Below the pieces are notes generated by a model, which saw nothing but the letters and a program-made list of their open reading frames with translations, made no database searches and was not told where the DNA came from. From Chthonobacter albigriseus (lineage in GTDB: Bacteria; Pseudomonadota; Alphaproteobacteria; Rhizobiales; Pleomorphomonadaceae): DNA of 64,000 nucleotides. The stretch is from assembly GCF_013839445.1 (NCBI RefSeq), contig NZ_JACDIT010000005.1, positions 248,001-312,000 of the forward strand, written 5' to 3'. This document shows positions 52,266 to 63,494 of the stretch, in pieces (within the stretch, counting starts at the first letter, position 1; each line of letters starts with the position of its first letter). Both the position numbers and the translations under genes were made by a program.

Positions 52266-52969
52266 TCCCGGGGCTCTCCGCCGGCCAGGCGAAGGCGTTT
52301 GCGCTCGCGGGGATCGTCGCCGCCGGACTGGCGGTCGGCGTCCTGGAGCGGGAAGCGCTCGCCGCCGGGTTCGACGCCTTCGTCCGCGCGCTCGCCGACG
52401 CCGGACCGGCAGGCTGGGTGGCGGTCGCGCTCGTCCAGTTCGCCGTCGCGCTGCTCGGCGTCGTCCCAGGCTCCGTGCTCGGGGCGGTGACGGGCGCGCT
52501 CTACGGACCTGTGCTCGGCTTCGCCATCTCCGCCGTCGCGCTGCTGACCGCGGCGTCCGCCGCCTTCCTGCTCAGCCGCACGCTGCTGCGGCCGTTCGCC
52601 GAGCGCCTGCGCGAGCGGCATGCGGGGATGACCGATGTGACCGCGCTTCTCGAAGCGGAGGGCTGGCGGCTGGTCTGCCTGATCCGGCTGTCGCCGGTGC
52701 TGCCCTTCGCGCCGACCAGCTATCTGCTCGGCCTGTCGCGGCTCTCCTTCCGCGACTACATCGTGGGAACGCTCGCGTCGCTGCCGGCGCTGTTCTGCTA
52801 CGTGCTGATTGGCAGCGTGTCGGCGGCCGGCGTCGAAAACGGCTCGACGGCCGAGATGCTGAAGTCGGGGATGATCGTGGTCGGGCTCGGGGCGTCGGCG
52901 GTGCTCACAGCCCATGTCGTCCGCCGCGTCGCGCGGGCGCGGCAGCCTGCTCTCGCGCCGGCGGAATAG
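52262..52969 (+). CDS. TVP38/TMEM64 family (VTT-domain) membrane protein
   Basis: A 235-residue membrane protein with the VTT/SNARE-associated fold: VALLGVVPGSVLGAVTGALYGPVLGFAISAVALLTAASAAFLLSRTLLRPF and RLVCLIRLSPVLPFAPTSYLLGLSRLSFRDYIVGTLASLPALFCYVLIG. The PxLPFxPxxYxLG motif is diagnostic. Relatives are scramblases or undecaprenyl-phosphate and lipid flippases (DedA clan), which suits the glycosylation neighbourhood. GTG 52262 overlaps the GT2 stop. Confidence 0.9.
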   Translation: MIPGLSAGQAKAFALAGIVAAGLAVGVLEREALAAGFDAFVRALADAGPAGWVAVALVQFAVALLGVVPGSVLGAVTGALYGPVLGFAISAVALLTAASAAFLLSRTLLRPFAERLRERHAGMTDVTALLEAEGWRLVCLIRLSPVLPFAPTSYLLGLSRLSFRDYIVGTLASLPALFCYVLIGSVSAAGVENGSTAEMLKSGMIVVGLGASAVLTAHVVRRVARARQPALAPAE

Positions 52970-52980
52970 CCGATCGATCG

Positions 52981-53997
52981 TTAGTGCCAGGAGGCGCGCC
53001 GCTCCCAGGCGGCGGGCTCGTCCTTGGGCAGGTCGGCCTCGGCTTCGGCTGGGAAACCCACCTTGCGCGCCACGATGTAGAGCGGCCGCCCCTTCACCTC
53101 GGCATGGATGCGGCCGACGTAGAGGCCGACGATGCCGGTCATCAGCAGGTTCACGCCCAAGAGGAAAGACACCACGACGATGGTGGAGGCCCAGCCGGTG
53201 ACGAGTTCGGACCCGGCGAAATAGAGGCCGATCACGTAGGCGCCGTAGGCGAGGGCGGCGATCGAGACGATGGAGCCCACCCAGAGCGCCATCCTGAGCG
53301 GAATGTCGGAGAAGCCGACGAGGCCGTCGTTGGCCAGCCGCAGCATCTTGCGCAGCGGATACTTGGTCGAACCGGCCGCCCGGGCGGAACGGACGTAGGG
53401 CACCGCGGTCTGGCGGAAGCCGACCCAGCCGAACATGCCGCGCACGAAGCGATCGCGCTCGCGCATCTGCTTGAAGACGTCGAGCACCTTGCGGTCGACG
53501 AGGCGGAAGTCGCCGACGTCGCGCGGGATGTCCACGGCGGTCAGGCGGCGGAGGATGCCGTAGAACAGGTCGGCGGTCTTGCGCTTGAACCAGGTCTCGC
53601 CTTCGCGCTCGATCCGCTGTGCGTAGACGATCTCGCCGCCCTTCTTCCACTCCGCCACCAGATCGAGGATGACCTCCGGCGGGTCCTGCAGGTCGGCGTC
53701 CATGACGATGACCGCGTCGCCGCGGGCAAGGTCCAGGCCGGCGGTGATGGCCAGCTGGTGCCCGAAGTTTCGGGAGAGCGCGACGAAGTGGTAGCGCGGA
53801 TCGTGGGCCGCCTTGGCGGCGAGCACGATGGAGGAGCTGTCGCGGCTGCCGTCGTCGACGAAGATGACCTCCGTGCGCCCGTCGAGTTGCCGCATCAGCG
53901 CCTCCAGACGGTGCAGCAAGAGGGGGATGACCGCCTCTTCGTTGAAGATCGGGATCACGATGCTGTAGCGCGGGCGTTCGGCGCTCTCCTGGAGCAT
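52981..53997 (-). CDS. GtrB-like polyprenyl-phosphate glycosyltransferase
   Basis: A 338-residue GT2 enzyme with two C-terminal TM segments, the GtrB/DPM1 layout: SIVIPIFNEEAVIPLLLHRLEALMRQ, VIFVDDGSRDSSSIVLAAK, DAVIVMDADLQDPPEVILDLVAEWKKG (catalytic Asp residues), and DVGDFRLVDRKVLDVFKQMRERDRFVRGMFGWVGFRQTAVPYVRSAR. The TMs are WVGSIVSIAALAYGAYVIGLYFA and IVVVSFLLGVNLLMTGIVGLYVG. A strong AAGGAGG site precedes ATG 53997. It makes a polyprenyl-phosphate sugar that the two GT-C-like proteins upstream may use. Confidence 0.92.
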   Translation of the reverse strand: MLQESAERPRYSIVIPIFNEEAVIPLLLHRLEALMRQLDGRTEVIFVDDGSRDSSSIVLAAKAAHDPRYHFVALSRNFGHQLAITAGLDLARGDAVIVMDADLQDPPEVILDLVAEWKKGGEIVYAQRIEREGETWFKRKTADLFYGILRRLTAVDIPRDVGDFRLVDRKVLDVFKQMRERDRFVRGMFGWVGFRQTAVPYVRSARAAGSTKYPLRKMLRLANDGLVGFSDIPLRMALWVGSIVSIAALAYGAYVIGLYFAGSELVTGWASTIVVVSFLLGVNLLMTGIVGLYVGRIHAEVKGRPLYIVARKVGFPAEAEADLPKDEPAAWERRASWH

Positions 53998-54049
53998 GGG
54001 TCCCGTCCTCCTTGATGGAGCACGATACGCGGGCGCCGTTAAGGCAGGG

Positions 54050-55621
54050 CTAATCGGCCGGGTCGGATGCGACGACTGCGGGCAGGGCACGAGCGGCGGC
54101 GAGGTCGCCGCGAACCAGGATGTCGACGATGCCCAGTCCGGTGTCCGCCAGATCGACGCGCTCCACGGTCCGGTAGCCGCCGAGGACGGCGGCCAGGGCC
54201 GCATCCTCGCGCGCCCAGGCGAGCCAGTCGAAATAGGCCCGGTGCGCCAGGATCACGTCGGGACGCTCGGCGGCCAGTTCCGTGCGGAGGTCCGCGCGAT
54301 CGGCGTCGATCAGCGCCTCAAGGCGAGCGGCGCGATCGGGTGGCGGGGTCTCCATCAGTTCATGGCGGGCGCCCAGCGCGATGAAACGGTAGGCGGCCCG
54401 CTGCACCCAGCGTCCGTCGATCAGACGGACGACGGGGTGGCCGAGCGCGATGTCGCCGCTGATCGTCGCCACCGACGCGCCCCGGAGTTGCCAGATCACG
54501 GTGCCGTAGCGCTCGGCGGCGTCGAAGCGCGCCAGGAAGTCGTCCGCGGCCGGGGCGAAGCCGGTCGCGGCGGCGATCACGCCTGCGGCGGGCAGCAACG
54601 GGGACGCGATCGCGTCGGCGGCGCGCGTCCGCAGACCCCAGGCGAGGGCGATCAGGAGCAGGGCGACCGCGGGGATGGCTTGGTAGGCCCAGCCCTTGCC
54701 CTGCAGCAGGAACGCCGTGAAGAAGCCGAGTGCGGCCGCATGGAGGACGAGCGGCATCGGCTCGCCGATGCGGCGGCGCCAGGCCATCACCGAGCCGACG
54801 GCGATCAGCACGGTCGCAACGCCTGCCTCGGTGGCAAGCACCCGCAAGGGGCCGGCGCCGAGCGGCAGATAGACCTCGGCCAGAACGGGCAGCAGATCGT
54901 CGAGATAGGCCGGATGGAAGACCATCACGACGCCGGCGTAGAGGGCGAGGACGGCCGCGGCCGTCCAGTGCTCCAGCGCGAAGAGCGGGCGGACGTCGCG
55001 GGTGCGGACGGCCGACGCCAGGGCCGCGAGCAGCACGGCCAGGGCGAAATGCGGCTTGATGCAGGCGCCGAGGCCCGTCGCGATGCCGATCGCGAAGCGC
55101 CGGCCAGCGATTAGAGGCGAGCCGGCCATGCCGGCCATCAGGAGGGCGAGCCCGGGGAGCATCAGGGCGACGGCGAACTGTTCGCGCTCGGCGGTCAGCC
55201 CGATCGGGGCGAGCGCGATCGCGGCGAAGGCCATGGCGTTCCAGGCTGAGGGCGTGTCGACGAGGCCGGCGCGGTGGAGGATGCGGCCGGCGGCGACGAT
55301 ACCGGAGAGGATGGCCAGCCCGGTGTAGAACGGCAGCAGCGTGTCCGGCGCCATTCCAAGCAGGCGCGCCAGGGCGACCACCGGAACGGAGAGGTAGACG
55401 GACATCGGCGGGTTGACCTCGACGATGTCCACGGCGAGCCGGGCGCCGTCCAGGAACCGCTCGGCGACGGTGAGCAGCCAGGCGGCATCCGGGATGGGGG
55501 GCGCGGTGCAGGCAAGCGCCAGGAACGCTGCGATCTCGGCCGCCAGAAGCAGCGGCCAGAGCCAGCCCGCTCGCCGTGCGGGCGCGGCCGCTGCCGCGGC
55601 GATGCCGGCCGCGCTCCTCAC
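54050..55621 (-). CDS. GT-C-like membrane protein, paralogue B
   Basis: A 523-residue membrane protein with about ten TM segments. It shares with its neighbour the block AAWLLTVAERFLDGARLAVDIVEVNPPMSVYLSVPVVALARLLGM (residues about 40-85), GACIKPHFALAVLLAAL and the C-terminal soluble end. GTG 55621 overlaps the stop of paralogue A (GTGA). It is probably a glycosyltransferase or related polyprenyl-lipid enzyme, because it lies next to the GtrB-like gene, but there is no standard DE motif. Longer frames reading through it are shadows. Confidence 0.72.
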   Translation of the reverse strand: MRSAAGIAAAAAAPARRAGWLWPLLLAAEIAAFLALACTAPPIPDAAWLLTVAERFLDGARLAVDIVEVNPPMSVYLSVPVVALARLLGMAPDTLLPFYTGLAILSGIVAAGRILHRAGLVDTPSAWNAMAFAAIALAPIGLTAEREQFAVALMLPGLALLMAGMAGSPLIAGRRFAIGIATGLGACIKPHFALAVLLAALASAVRTRDVRPLFALEHWTAAAVLALYAGVVMVFHPAYLDDLLPVLAEVYLPLGAGPLRVLATEAGVATVLIAVGSVMAWRRRIGEPMPLVLHAAALGFFTAFLLQGKGWAYQAIPAVALLLIALAWGLRTRAADAIASPLLPAAGVIAAATGFAPAADDFLARFDAAERYGTVIWQLRGASVATISGDIALGHPVVRLIDGRWVQRAAYRFIALGARHELMETPPPDRAARLEALIDADRADLRTELAAERPDVILAHRAYFDWLAWAREDAALAAVLGGYRTVERVDLADTGLGIVDILVRGDLAAARALPAVVASDPAD

Positions 55622-57135
55622 GGGGCCGCCGCCCGCAGCGGGAGGCACAGCTCGACGCCGGCGGGCTCCTCCCCCTCGCGGGGGCGCGCAAGGACGGTGG
55701 CGACTTCGGGGTCCTCGAGTGCCCAGGCCAGCCAGTCCTCGTGCGCCCTGTCGATCAGGATCACGTCGGCATCGGCGCGCGTCAGGTCTTCGCGAAAGCG
55801 GATGCGATCCTCGTCCTTGTAGCGGCGCAGGCGCTCGGCCGTCGGCGCGTCGGGATCGGCGGTCCGCAGGCGGTGGTCGGCGAACTGCCAGAGCCAGTTG
55901 CCGTGCAGGCTGTTGGTCCAGACGCCGCCGACCATCTCGGTCAGCGGGTGGGCCGCGGCGATGGACGGCGTGATAACATGAACGCGCGGGTGCGGCGGCG
56001 CCTCGCGGCGAATGGTGTCGGCGAAGGCGGTGGTGTCCGCTCCGCGGATGGTGAGGACGGAAATGCCGAGCCAGACGCCGCCGAGTGCCGCGACGAGGCC
56101 GGCGACACGGGCCGCGCGGTCCAGGCGCTCGCAGGCGAGCAGGCCGGCGGCCATCATCGGCAACAGTGCCGGCGCGAAATGGTTGTTCCAGAGCTTGCCC
56201 TGCTCGAAGGCCGCCAGCCAGAAGGCGAGGCCCGCGACGGCGAGCGTCAAGGCGAGCGAGGGCGCCGTCCGGCGAACGAGCGCAACCAGCACCGGCACGC
56301 TCGACAGGAGCAGCGCCAGCGTGCCGGGATCGGTAAGCCGCTCCAGCACCGGGGCGCGGGAGGGGCGGTAGGTGTCGGCCAGGATCGGCATCCACACATC
56401 GATGAAGGCCGGGTAGCTCACCTGCACATGGATCGCGTAGGCGATGGCCGTGAAGCCCGCGACGATCGCCTCCGGCGCGAACAGCGGCTTCCAGGACCGG
56501 GCGGACCGAGCGGCGACAAGGGCTGGGAGGGCAACGGGGAGCGCGAAATGCGGCTTCACCGCCACGCCAAGGCCGGCGCAGAGGCCGATCGCGACCGCGG
56601 CCGGCAGGGCAGGGCCGCGGTTCTCGGCCCGGGCGGCCATGGCGACCAGCAGCGGCAGGATAGCGAGAAGGGCGAAGTGCTCGCGCTGGCCGAAGGTCGC
56701 GAAGGGCAGAACCAGCAGGCCGCCGCCGGCGAGGGCGGCGAGCGCGAGGGGCGCGGTCGCCGGTCGCCAGGACCGGAGCACGGCGCCGGCCAATGCCAGC
56801 GAGACGGCGGTCGCCGCCAGCACGGAGGCCAGAACCGCCCACGGGGCGGTCAAGCCCGTCAGGCGCTGCAGCGCCACGATCGGGACGTAGAGGTAGATCG
56901 ACATCGGCGGGTTCATCTCGGCCACGTCGACGTAGAGGCGCGCGCCGTCGAGGAAGCGGCCGGCCAGCACCAGCAGCCAGCCGACATCGGGGTGGACCGG
57001 ATGGAAACCCTGCAGCGCGACGGCGAGCAGGGCGGACAAAGCGATCGGCCAGGCCCAGATCGCCTGGTGCCTCCCACCGGCCACGGCCGGTTCGGCGGCG
57101 GTCGGACCCGCCAGGTCTCCGGCGCCTGCCGTCAT
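55618..57135 (-). CDS. GT-C-like membrane protein, paralogue A
   Basis: A 505-residue membrane protein with about ten TM segments and the block VGWLLVLAGRFLDGARLYVDVAEMNPPMSIYLYVPIVALQRLTGL near residues 50-95, then GLGVAVKPHFALPVALPALVA, and a soluble end with DRAHEDWLAWALEDPEVATVL that echoes AYFDWLAWAREDAALAAVLGGY in paralogue B. It starts at ATG 57135 and overlaps paralogue B by four bases. The shared blocks at equal positions show tandem duplication. The FLDGARLYVDV-(E)-NPPMSIYL segment carries acidic residues that could be the catalytic loop. Confidence 0.72.
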   Translation of the reverse strand: MTAGAGDLAGPTAAEPAVAGGRHQAIWAWPIALSALLAVALQGFHPVHPDVGWLLVLAGRFLDGARLYVDVAEMNPPMSIYLYVPIVALQRLTGLTAPWAVLASVLAATAVSLALAGAVLRSWRPATAPLALAALAGGGLLVLPFATFGQREHFALLAILPLLVAMAARAENRGPALPAAVAIGLCAGLGVAVKPHFALPVALPALVAARSARSWKPLFAPEAIVAGFTAIAYAIHVQVSYPAFIDVWMPILADTYRPSRAPVLERLTDPGTLALLLSSVPVLVALVRRTAPSLALTLAVAGLAFWLAAFEQGKLWNNHFAPALLPMMAAGLLACERLDRAARVAGLVAALGGVWLGISVLTIRGADTTAFADTIRREAPPHPRVHVITPSIAAAHPLTEMVGGVWTNSLHGNWLWQFADHRLRTADPDAPTAERLRRYKDEDRIRFREDLTRADADVILIDRAHEDWLAWALEDPEVATVLARPREGEEPAGVELCLPLRAAAP

Positions 57136-57346
57136 CGTGTGCCTTCCCGCGATCGCGTCCTCGCCTGAAGCGCACCCTATCCGGCGGCAGCTAAGGAGGG
57201 CTTAAGGCGGCGATGGATCCCGCAAGCGGTTCGCGGCGTTGACCTTCCCGGAAACCGCAGCGCTCGCGCTTTCCATGAACGCCCGGTGAACGGTCGGTTC
57301 AGGGCGGGGACATCGCGGGCATGCGATTGAGAAGTCACGGTCCGGG

Positions 57347-57380
57347 CGTGTTGATCCGGGTCCACGGTGGACCCGACACG
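57347..57380 (+). promoter_or_regulatory. Dyad in the leader of the SH3 protein
   Basis: GGGTCCAC (57358-57365), one base, GTGGACCC (57367-57374) form a perfect palindrome, flanked by CGTGT (57347-57351) and ACACG (57376-57380). It ends five bases before the GGAGG ribosome site of the SH3 gene. It could be an operator or a stable leader hairpin. Confidence 0.5.
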
Positions 57381-57400
57381 CCGACGGAGGTTCAAGAGCC

Positions 57401-58234
57401 ATGCGTCAGTATCTCTTCAGCGGTCTCATCGCCCTCGGGGCCACCGTCTCGGCCGGCGCCGCGCTGGCCGATCCGGGCTTCACCACGGGCAACGTCAACA
57501 TGCGGGCGGGTCCGAGCACGGCCTATCCACGCGTCAGCGTGCTGCCGCGCGGGCTGGAGGTTGAGATCCACGGCTGCCTGCAGGGCTATTCCTGGTGCGA
57601 CGTCTCCGCCGGCTACGAGCGCGGGTGGGTGTCGTCCCGCTACCTCGACGTGTTCTACAACGAGCGGCGCGTCTACGTGCCGTCGCGGCGGCGCTACGAC
57701 GGTCCGGTGATCACCTTCGGTACCGGTTACTGGGATCGCTACTACCGCGATCGCTCGTGGTATCGCGACCGCGATCGCTGGTCCCGCTACAACTGGCGCG
57801 ACGACCGGTGGGACGACCGGCGTGATCGTCGGGAGCGAAGGGAGGATCGCCGCGATCGGTACGATCGCGATGATTACACCCGGCAGTTCGAGGACGAGCA
57901 GCTCCAGTTGCAGCGCCAGCGCGAGCGTGAGCGGTCGCAGTACGAGCGGCAGCGTGAGATCGAACAGTCGGACCGCGAGCGCCAGCGCGAGAGGCTGCAA
58001 GCCGAACGGGAACGTCTGCGCGAACGCGAGCAGGCTCAGCGGGAGCGCGATCAGGTCCGCGAGGAGGCTCGCAGGGGCTGGGATCGCGAACGCGACGGCG
58101 ACGAGACCCGCGAGGTGCTGCGCCGGCAGCAGCAGCTGGGCGAGGAAGGCTCCAACCGCGGCCTGGTAATGTGCCCGGACGGCAAGCCCTGCCCGGGCAG
58201 CCGGCTCCTCAACAACGGACGCCGCGACGACTGA
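57401..58234 (+). CDS. Secreted SH3 protein with long Arg-rich charged helix
   Basis: A 277-residue protein: Sec signal (MRQYLFSGLIALGATVSAGAALA), a bacterial SH3 domain at about 25-90 (GNVNMRAGPSTAYPRVSVLPRGLEVEIHGCLQGYSWCDVSAGYERGWVSSRYLDV), a Tyr/Arg/Asp-rich segment, then a helix of about 100 residues nearly pure in R, E, Q and D (QRERERSQYERQREIEQSDRERQRERLQAERERLREREQAQRERDQ), and a tail CPDGKPCPGS. SH3b domains bind peptidoglycan peptides. The charged helix may bind nucleic acid or anionic polymers. ATG 57401 follows GGAGG. Confidence 0.85.
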   Translation: MRQYLFSGLIALGATVSAGAALADPGFTTGNVNMRAGPSTAYPRVSVLPRGLEVEIHGCLQGYSWCDVSAGYERGWVSSRYLDVFYNERRVYVPSRRRYDGPVITFGTGYWDRYYRDRSWYRDRDRWSRYNWRDDRWDDRRDRRERREDRRDRYDRDDYTRQFEDEQLQLQRQRERERSQYERQREIEQSDRERQRERLQAERERLREREQAQRERDQVREEARRGWDRERDGDETREVLRRQQQLGEEGSNRGLVMCPDGKPCPGSRLLNNGRRDD

Positions 58235-58291
58235 GGCGCATGACCGCGACAGCTTTCGGCGGCTAGGACGACCTCGTTCCGGCCGCCGCCG

Positions 58292-60586
58292 CTACTCGAG
58301 CGACACGTAGCCCGGCTTGTCGGCGTAGTTCCGCCAGATCGCGCCGAGCACGTTCGAGACGTCGTCCGTCCAGGGGTCGATCTCCGGCTTCGCCTCGACC
58401 AGTTCGAAATCGGGATTTGCGGCAAGCGGCGCCAGACGTGCGGCGTCGCGCGCGATCACGACAACCCGCGTCGCCAGGCGATAGGGTTCGCCGCCTTCCG
58501 GCGCGGCCACCGAACCTGCGGCGGCCGCCCAGCCTTCCGCGGCGGCGGCGGCGGCGACGACGCTGGTCAGTTCCATGTGCCGGTTTGAAACGTGGAAGAC
58601 GATGACGCCCGCGTCCGTCATCCTGTCGATGAAGAGGCGGATCGCCTCGCGGGTCATCAGGTGAACCGGAATGGAGTCGGAGGAGAAGGCGTCGACCACC
58701 AGCAGGTCGAACCGCGTGTCGTCGCCGTCGGCCAGCGTCAGCCGCGCGTCCCCGATCACGATCGGCGCATCGGGCGCGCAGGCCTTAAGGTTCCGGAACA
58801 GGGCGGGGTCGCGGGCGAGGTCGACGACAACAGGATCGATCTCCAGGAACCGCCACCGCTCGCCGGGCACGGACGCGCAGGCGAGGGCTCCCGTGCCGAG
58901 GCCGATGACGGCCGCCTCGGCGATTTTGCCTCCGTTTGCCGCCCGAACCGCCGTGATCGCCTGCCCGATGCCGGAGCCGCTCCAATAGTAGGCGATCGCC
59001 TCCGGCGGCCCGGTGTAGGCGGTGCCGTCGGCATTCCGGATCCGGGTGGCGCCGTGGACGGTGGTGCCGTGCACCAGCAGGCGGTGTTCGCCTTCAGGCG
59101 ATTCCAGCGTCCGGTGCACGCCGTAGAAGCTGCGGAGCGAGGCGGACGTGGCGAACAGGGGATCGTAGGTGAGCGTGCCGACGAGCACCAGCGCAACGAA
59201 ACCGGCGAAGCGCCGGTCGTTGCGTCGGGCCAGGAGGGTGAGCGTGGCGGCGATGCCGACGACGGTGGGAAAGGTCGATCCGGAGAGGAAGCCGAGCGGG
59301 AGGCCGAGGATCGCCGGCAGCGAGAGCAGCGCGGCGAGCGCGGCCACCAGCGTCCAGTCGCGACGGATCGCGATCCGGTCGCCGGACCAGATCCCCGGCC
59401 GGCAGAGCAGGCCCGCGACCAGCAGGATCGGGTACTCCAGCACGGTGGAGAAGAGCAGCGGCGCGGCGAGCGAGGCGAAGGCGCCGCCGAGTACGCCGCC
59501 GAGCGACATCAGCAGGTAGAACTCCGTCAGGCGCGCCGGCGGCGGGCGTCGGCGAACCAGTTCACCGTGGCAGACCATGGCGGTGATGAAGAAAACCAGG
59601 AGATGGAGGTAGACGCTGATCGGCAGCGGCAACAGGACGCCGGAGGCCATGAAGACGACCAGCAGCCCGACGGCGATCGGCTGCAGAGCCAGGAGGCGGT
59701 GGTGGAACGCCGAACCGTCGCGGCGGAAGGTCAGCACGAAGGTCAGCAGGAACAGCGCGAGCGGAACGACCCAGAGAAACGGGACCGACGCGACGTCGGT
59801 CGAGATGTGGGCGGTGACGGCGACCAGCAGCGCGGAGGGCACGAAGGCGAGCGCGATCCACTGCAGGCGCAGCCGGGCCGATGGAGCGTCCTCGGCCAGC
59901 CCGGGGATCTGCGACGTCGCCGGGCTTGACGGGGCCGTGCGCAGCATGGACGCCCCGCACGCTGCGATCAGCACCGCCAGGAGGACGAAGCCGCCGGTCC
60001 AGGCCAGGGTCTGCGCACGGCCGCCGAGCGTGGTCTCGATCAGCACCGGATAGGACAGCAGGGCGGCGAAGGAGCCGATGTTGGAGGCGCCGTAGAGGAA
60101 GTAGGGGTCGTGGGCGTGCGGATGGCCGGTGCGGGCGAACCAGGCCTGCAGCAGCGGCCCGTTGACGGCGACCGCGAAGAAGGGCAGGCCGACGGCCGCG
60201 CCGAACAGTCCCATCAGCCAGAAGGCCGTGCCGCTCTCGGGCGGCGCGCCCCAGTCCTCCGGGAGGGCGACGGGCAGCACCGTCAGGCACCCGGCAAGCA
60301 CCGTCAGTTGCGCGATCACCGCCACCTTCGGCGCGAGCCGGCTCGTCAGCAGGTGGGCGAAGGCGTAGCCGGCGAGCAGCATCGCCTGGAAGAAGACCAT
60401 CGCCACGGACCAGACCGCCGCCGAGCCGCCGAGCTTCGGCAGCACCAGCTTGGCGAACATCGGCTGGATGGAGAACAGCAGGAAAGCGGACAGGAAGATC
60501 GTGGCCGAGAAGAGGGCCAGCGCCCCGTTTCCGGCGGCCGCACGCGCCATGCCGCCCTTCAGATCCGTGTCCATGCTGGTCATCAT
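58292..60586 (-). CDS. Membrane protein fused to a spermidine-synthase-like domain
   Basis: A 764-residue protein. The N-terminal 480 residues hold about twelve TM segments (LFSATIFLSAFLLFSIQPMFAKLVLPKLGGSAAVWSVAMVFFQAMLLAGYAFAHLL and so on). The C-terminal part is a class I methyltransferase-like fold of the spermidine synthase type: AVIGLGTGALAC, FLEIDPVVVDLARDPALF, VIGDARLTLADGDDTRFDLLVVDAFSSDSIPVHLMTREAI. Such fused proteins are common in alphaproteobacteria and of unknown substrate. A hairpin covers its ribosome site. ATG 60586 is preferred. Confidence 0.88.
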   Translation of the reverse strand: MMTSMDTDLKGGMARAAAGNGALALFSATIFLSAFLLFSIQPMFAKLVLPKLGGSAAVWSVAMVFFQAMLLAGYAFAHLLTSRLAPKVAVIAQLTVLAGCLTVLPVALPEDWGAPPESGTAFWLMGLFGAAVGLPFFAVAVNGPLLQAWFARTGHPHAHDPYFLYGASNIGSFAALLSYPVLIETTLGGRAQTLAWTGGFVLLAVLIAACGASMLRTAPSSPATSQIPGLAEDAPSARLRLQWIALAFVPSALLVAVTAHISTDVASVPFLWVVPLALFLLTFVLTFRRDGSAFHHRLLALQPIAVGLLVVFMASGVLLPLPISVYLHLLVFFITAMVCHGELVRRRPPPARLTEFYLLMSLGGVLGGAFASLAAPLLFSTVLEYPILLVAGLLCRPGIWSGDRIAIRRDWTLVAALAALLSLPAILGLPLGFLSGSTFPTVVGIAATLTLLARRNDRRFAGFVALVLVGTLTYDPLFATSASLRSFYGVHRTLESPEGEHRLLVHGTTVHGATRIRNADGTAYTGPPEAIAYYWSGSGIGQAITAVRAANGGKIAEAAVIGLGTGALACASVPGERWRFLEIDPVVVDLARDPALFRNLKACAPDAPIVIGDARLTLADGDDTRFDLLVVDAFSSDSIPVHLMTREAIRLFIDRMTDAGVIVFHVSNRHMELTSVVAAAAAAEGWAAAAGSVAAPEGGEPYRLATRVVVIARDAARLAPLAANPDFELVEAKPEIDPWTDDVSNVLGAIWRNYADKPGYVSLE

Positions 60587-60589
60587 GCA

Positions 60590-60616
60590 CTCCGCTTCCG
60601 CCGCGCGGAAGTGGAG
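60590..60616 (-). promoter_or_regulatory. Hairpin burying the ribosome site of the fusion gene
   Basis: On the minus strand CTCCACTTCCGC and GCGGAAGCGGAG (60616-60605 and 60601-60590) pair over 11 of 12 positions with a GCG loop. The last bases GGAG of the 3' arm are the ribosome site, three bases before ATG 60586. The structure should hinder translation unless it opens. Confidence 0.5.
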
Positions 60617-60765
60617 CAGATCCGGCTTTCGTTTTCGCTAAAGCCGGCCGTCGGCGGGGCGCACCGGAAGCTCCGACCCGTTGCTGCCAGCAGCTGTCAG
60701 CATGATCGCCTGATCCGCTCGCGCCCACCCTTGCCTTTGGGCCGGCCTCGGGCAACATAAGCGGC

Positions 60766-63492
<2,727 letters not shown>

Positions 63493-63494
63493 AT

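Noticed and set aside
54050-57175. One open frame of 1041 codons across both GT-C-like genes
   Set aside because: Only its second half (from GTG 55621) has membrane-protein sequence. The first half is Arg/Pro/Gly-rich shadow of the 55618-57135 gene in another frame.
60640-60765. Search for an SOS box (GTTC-N7-GTTC) before uvrB
   Set aside because: No match was found in the upstream 180 bases; likewise none was clear before uvrC, so SOS control cannot be claimed.
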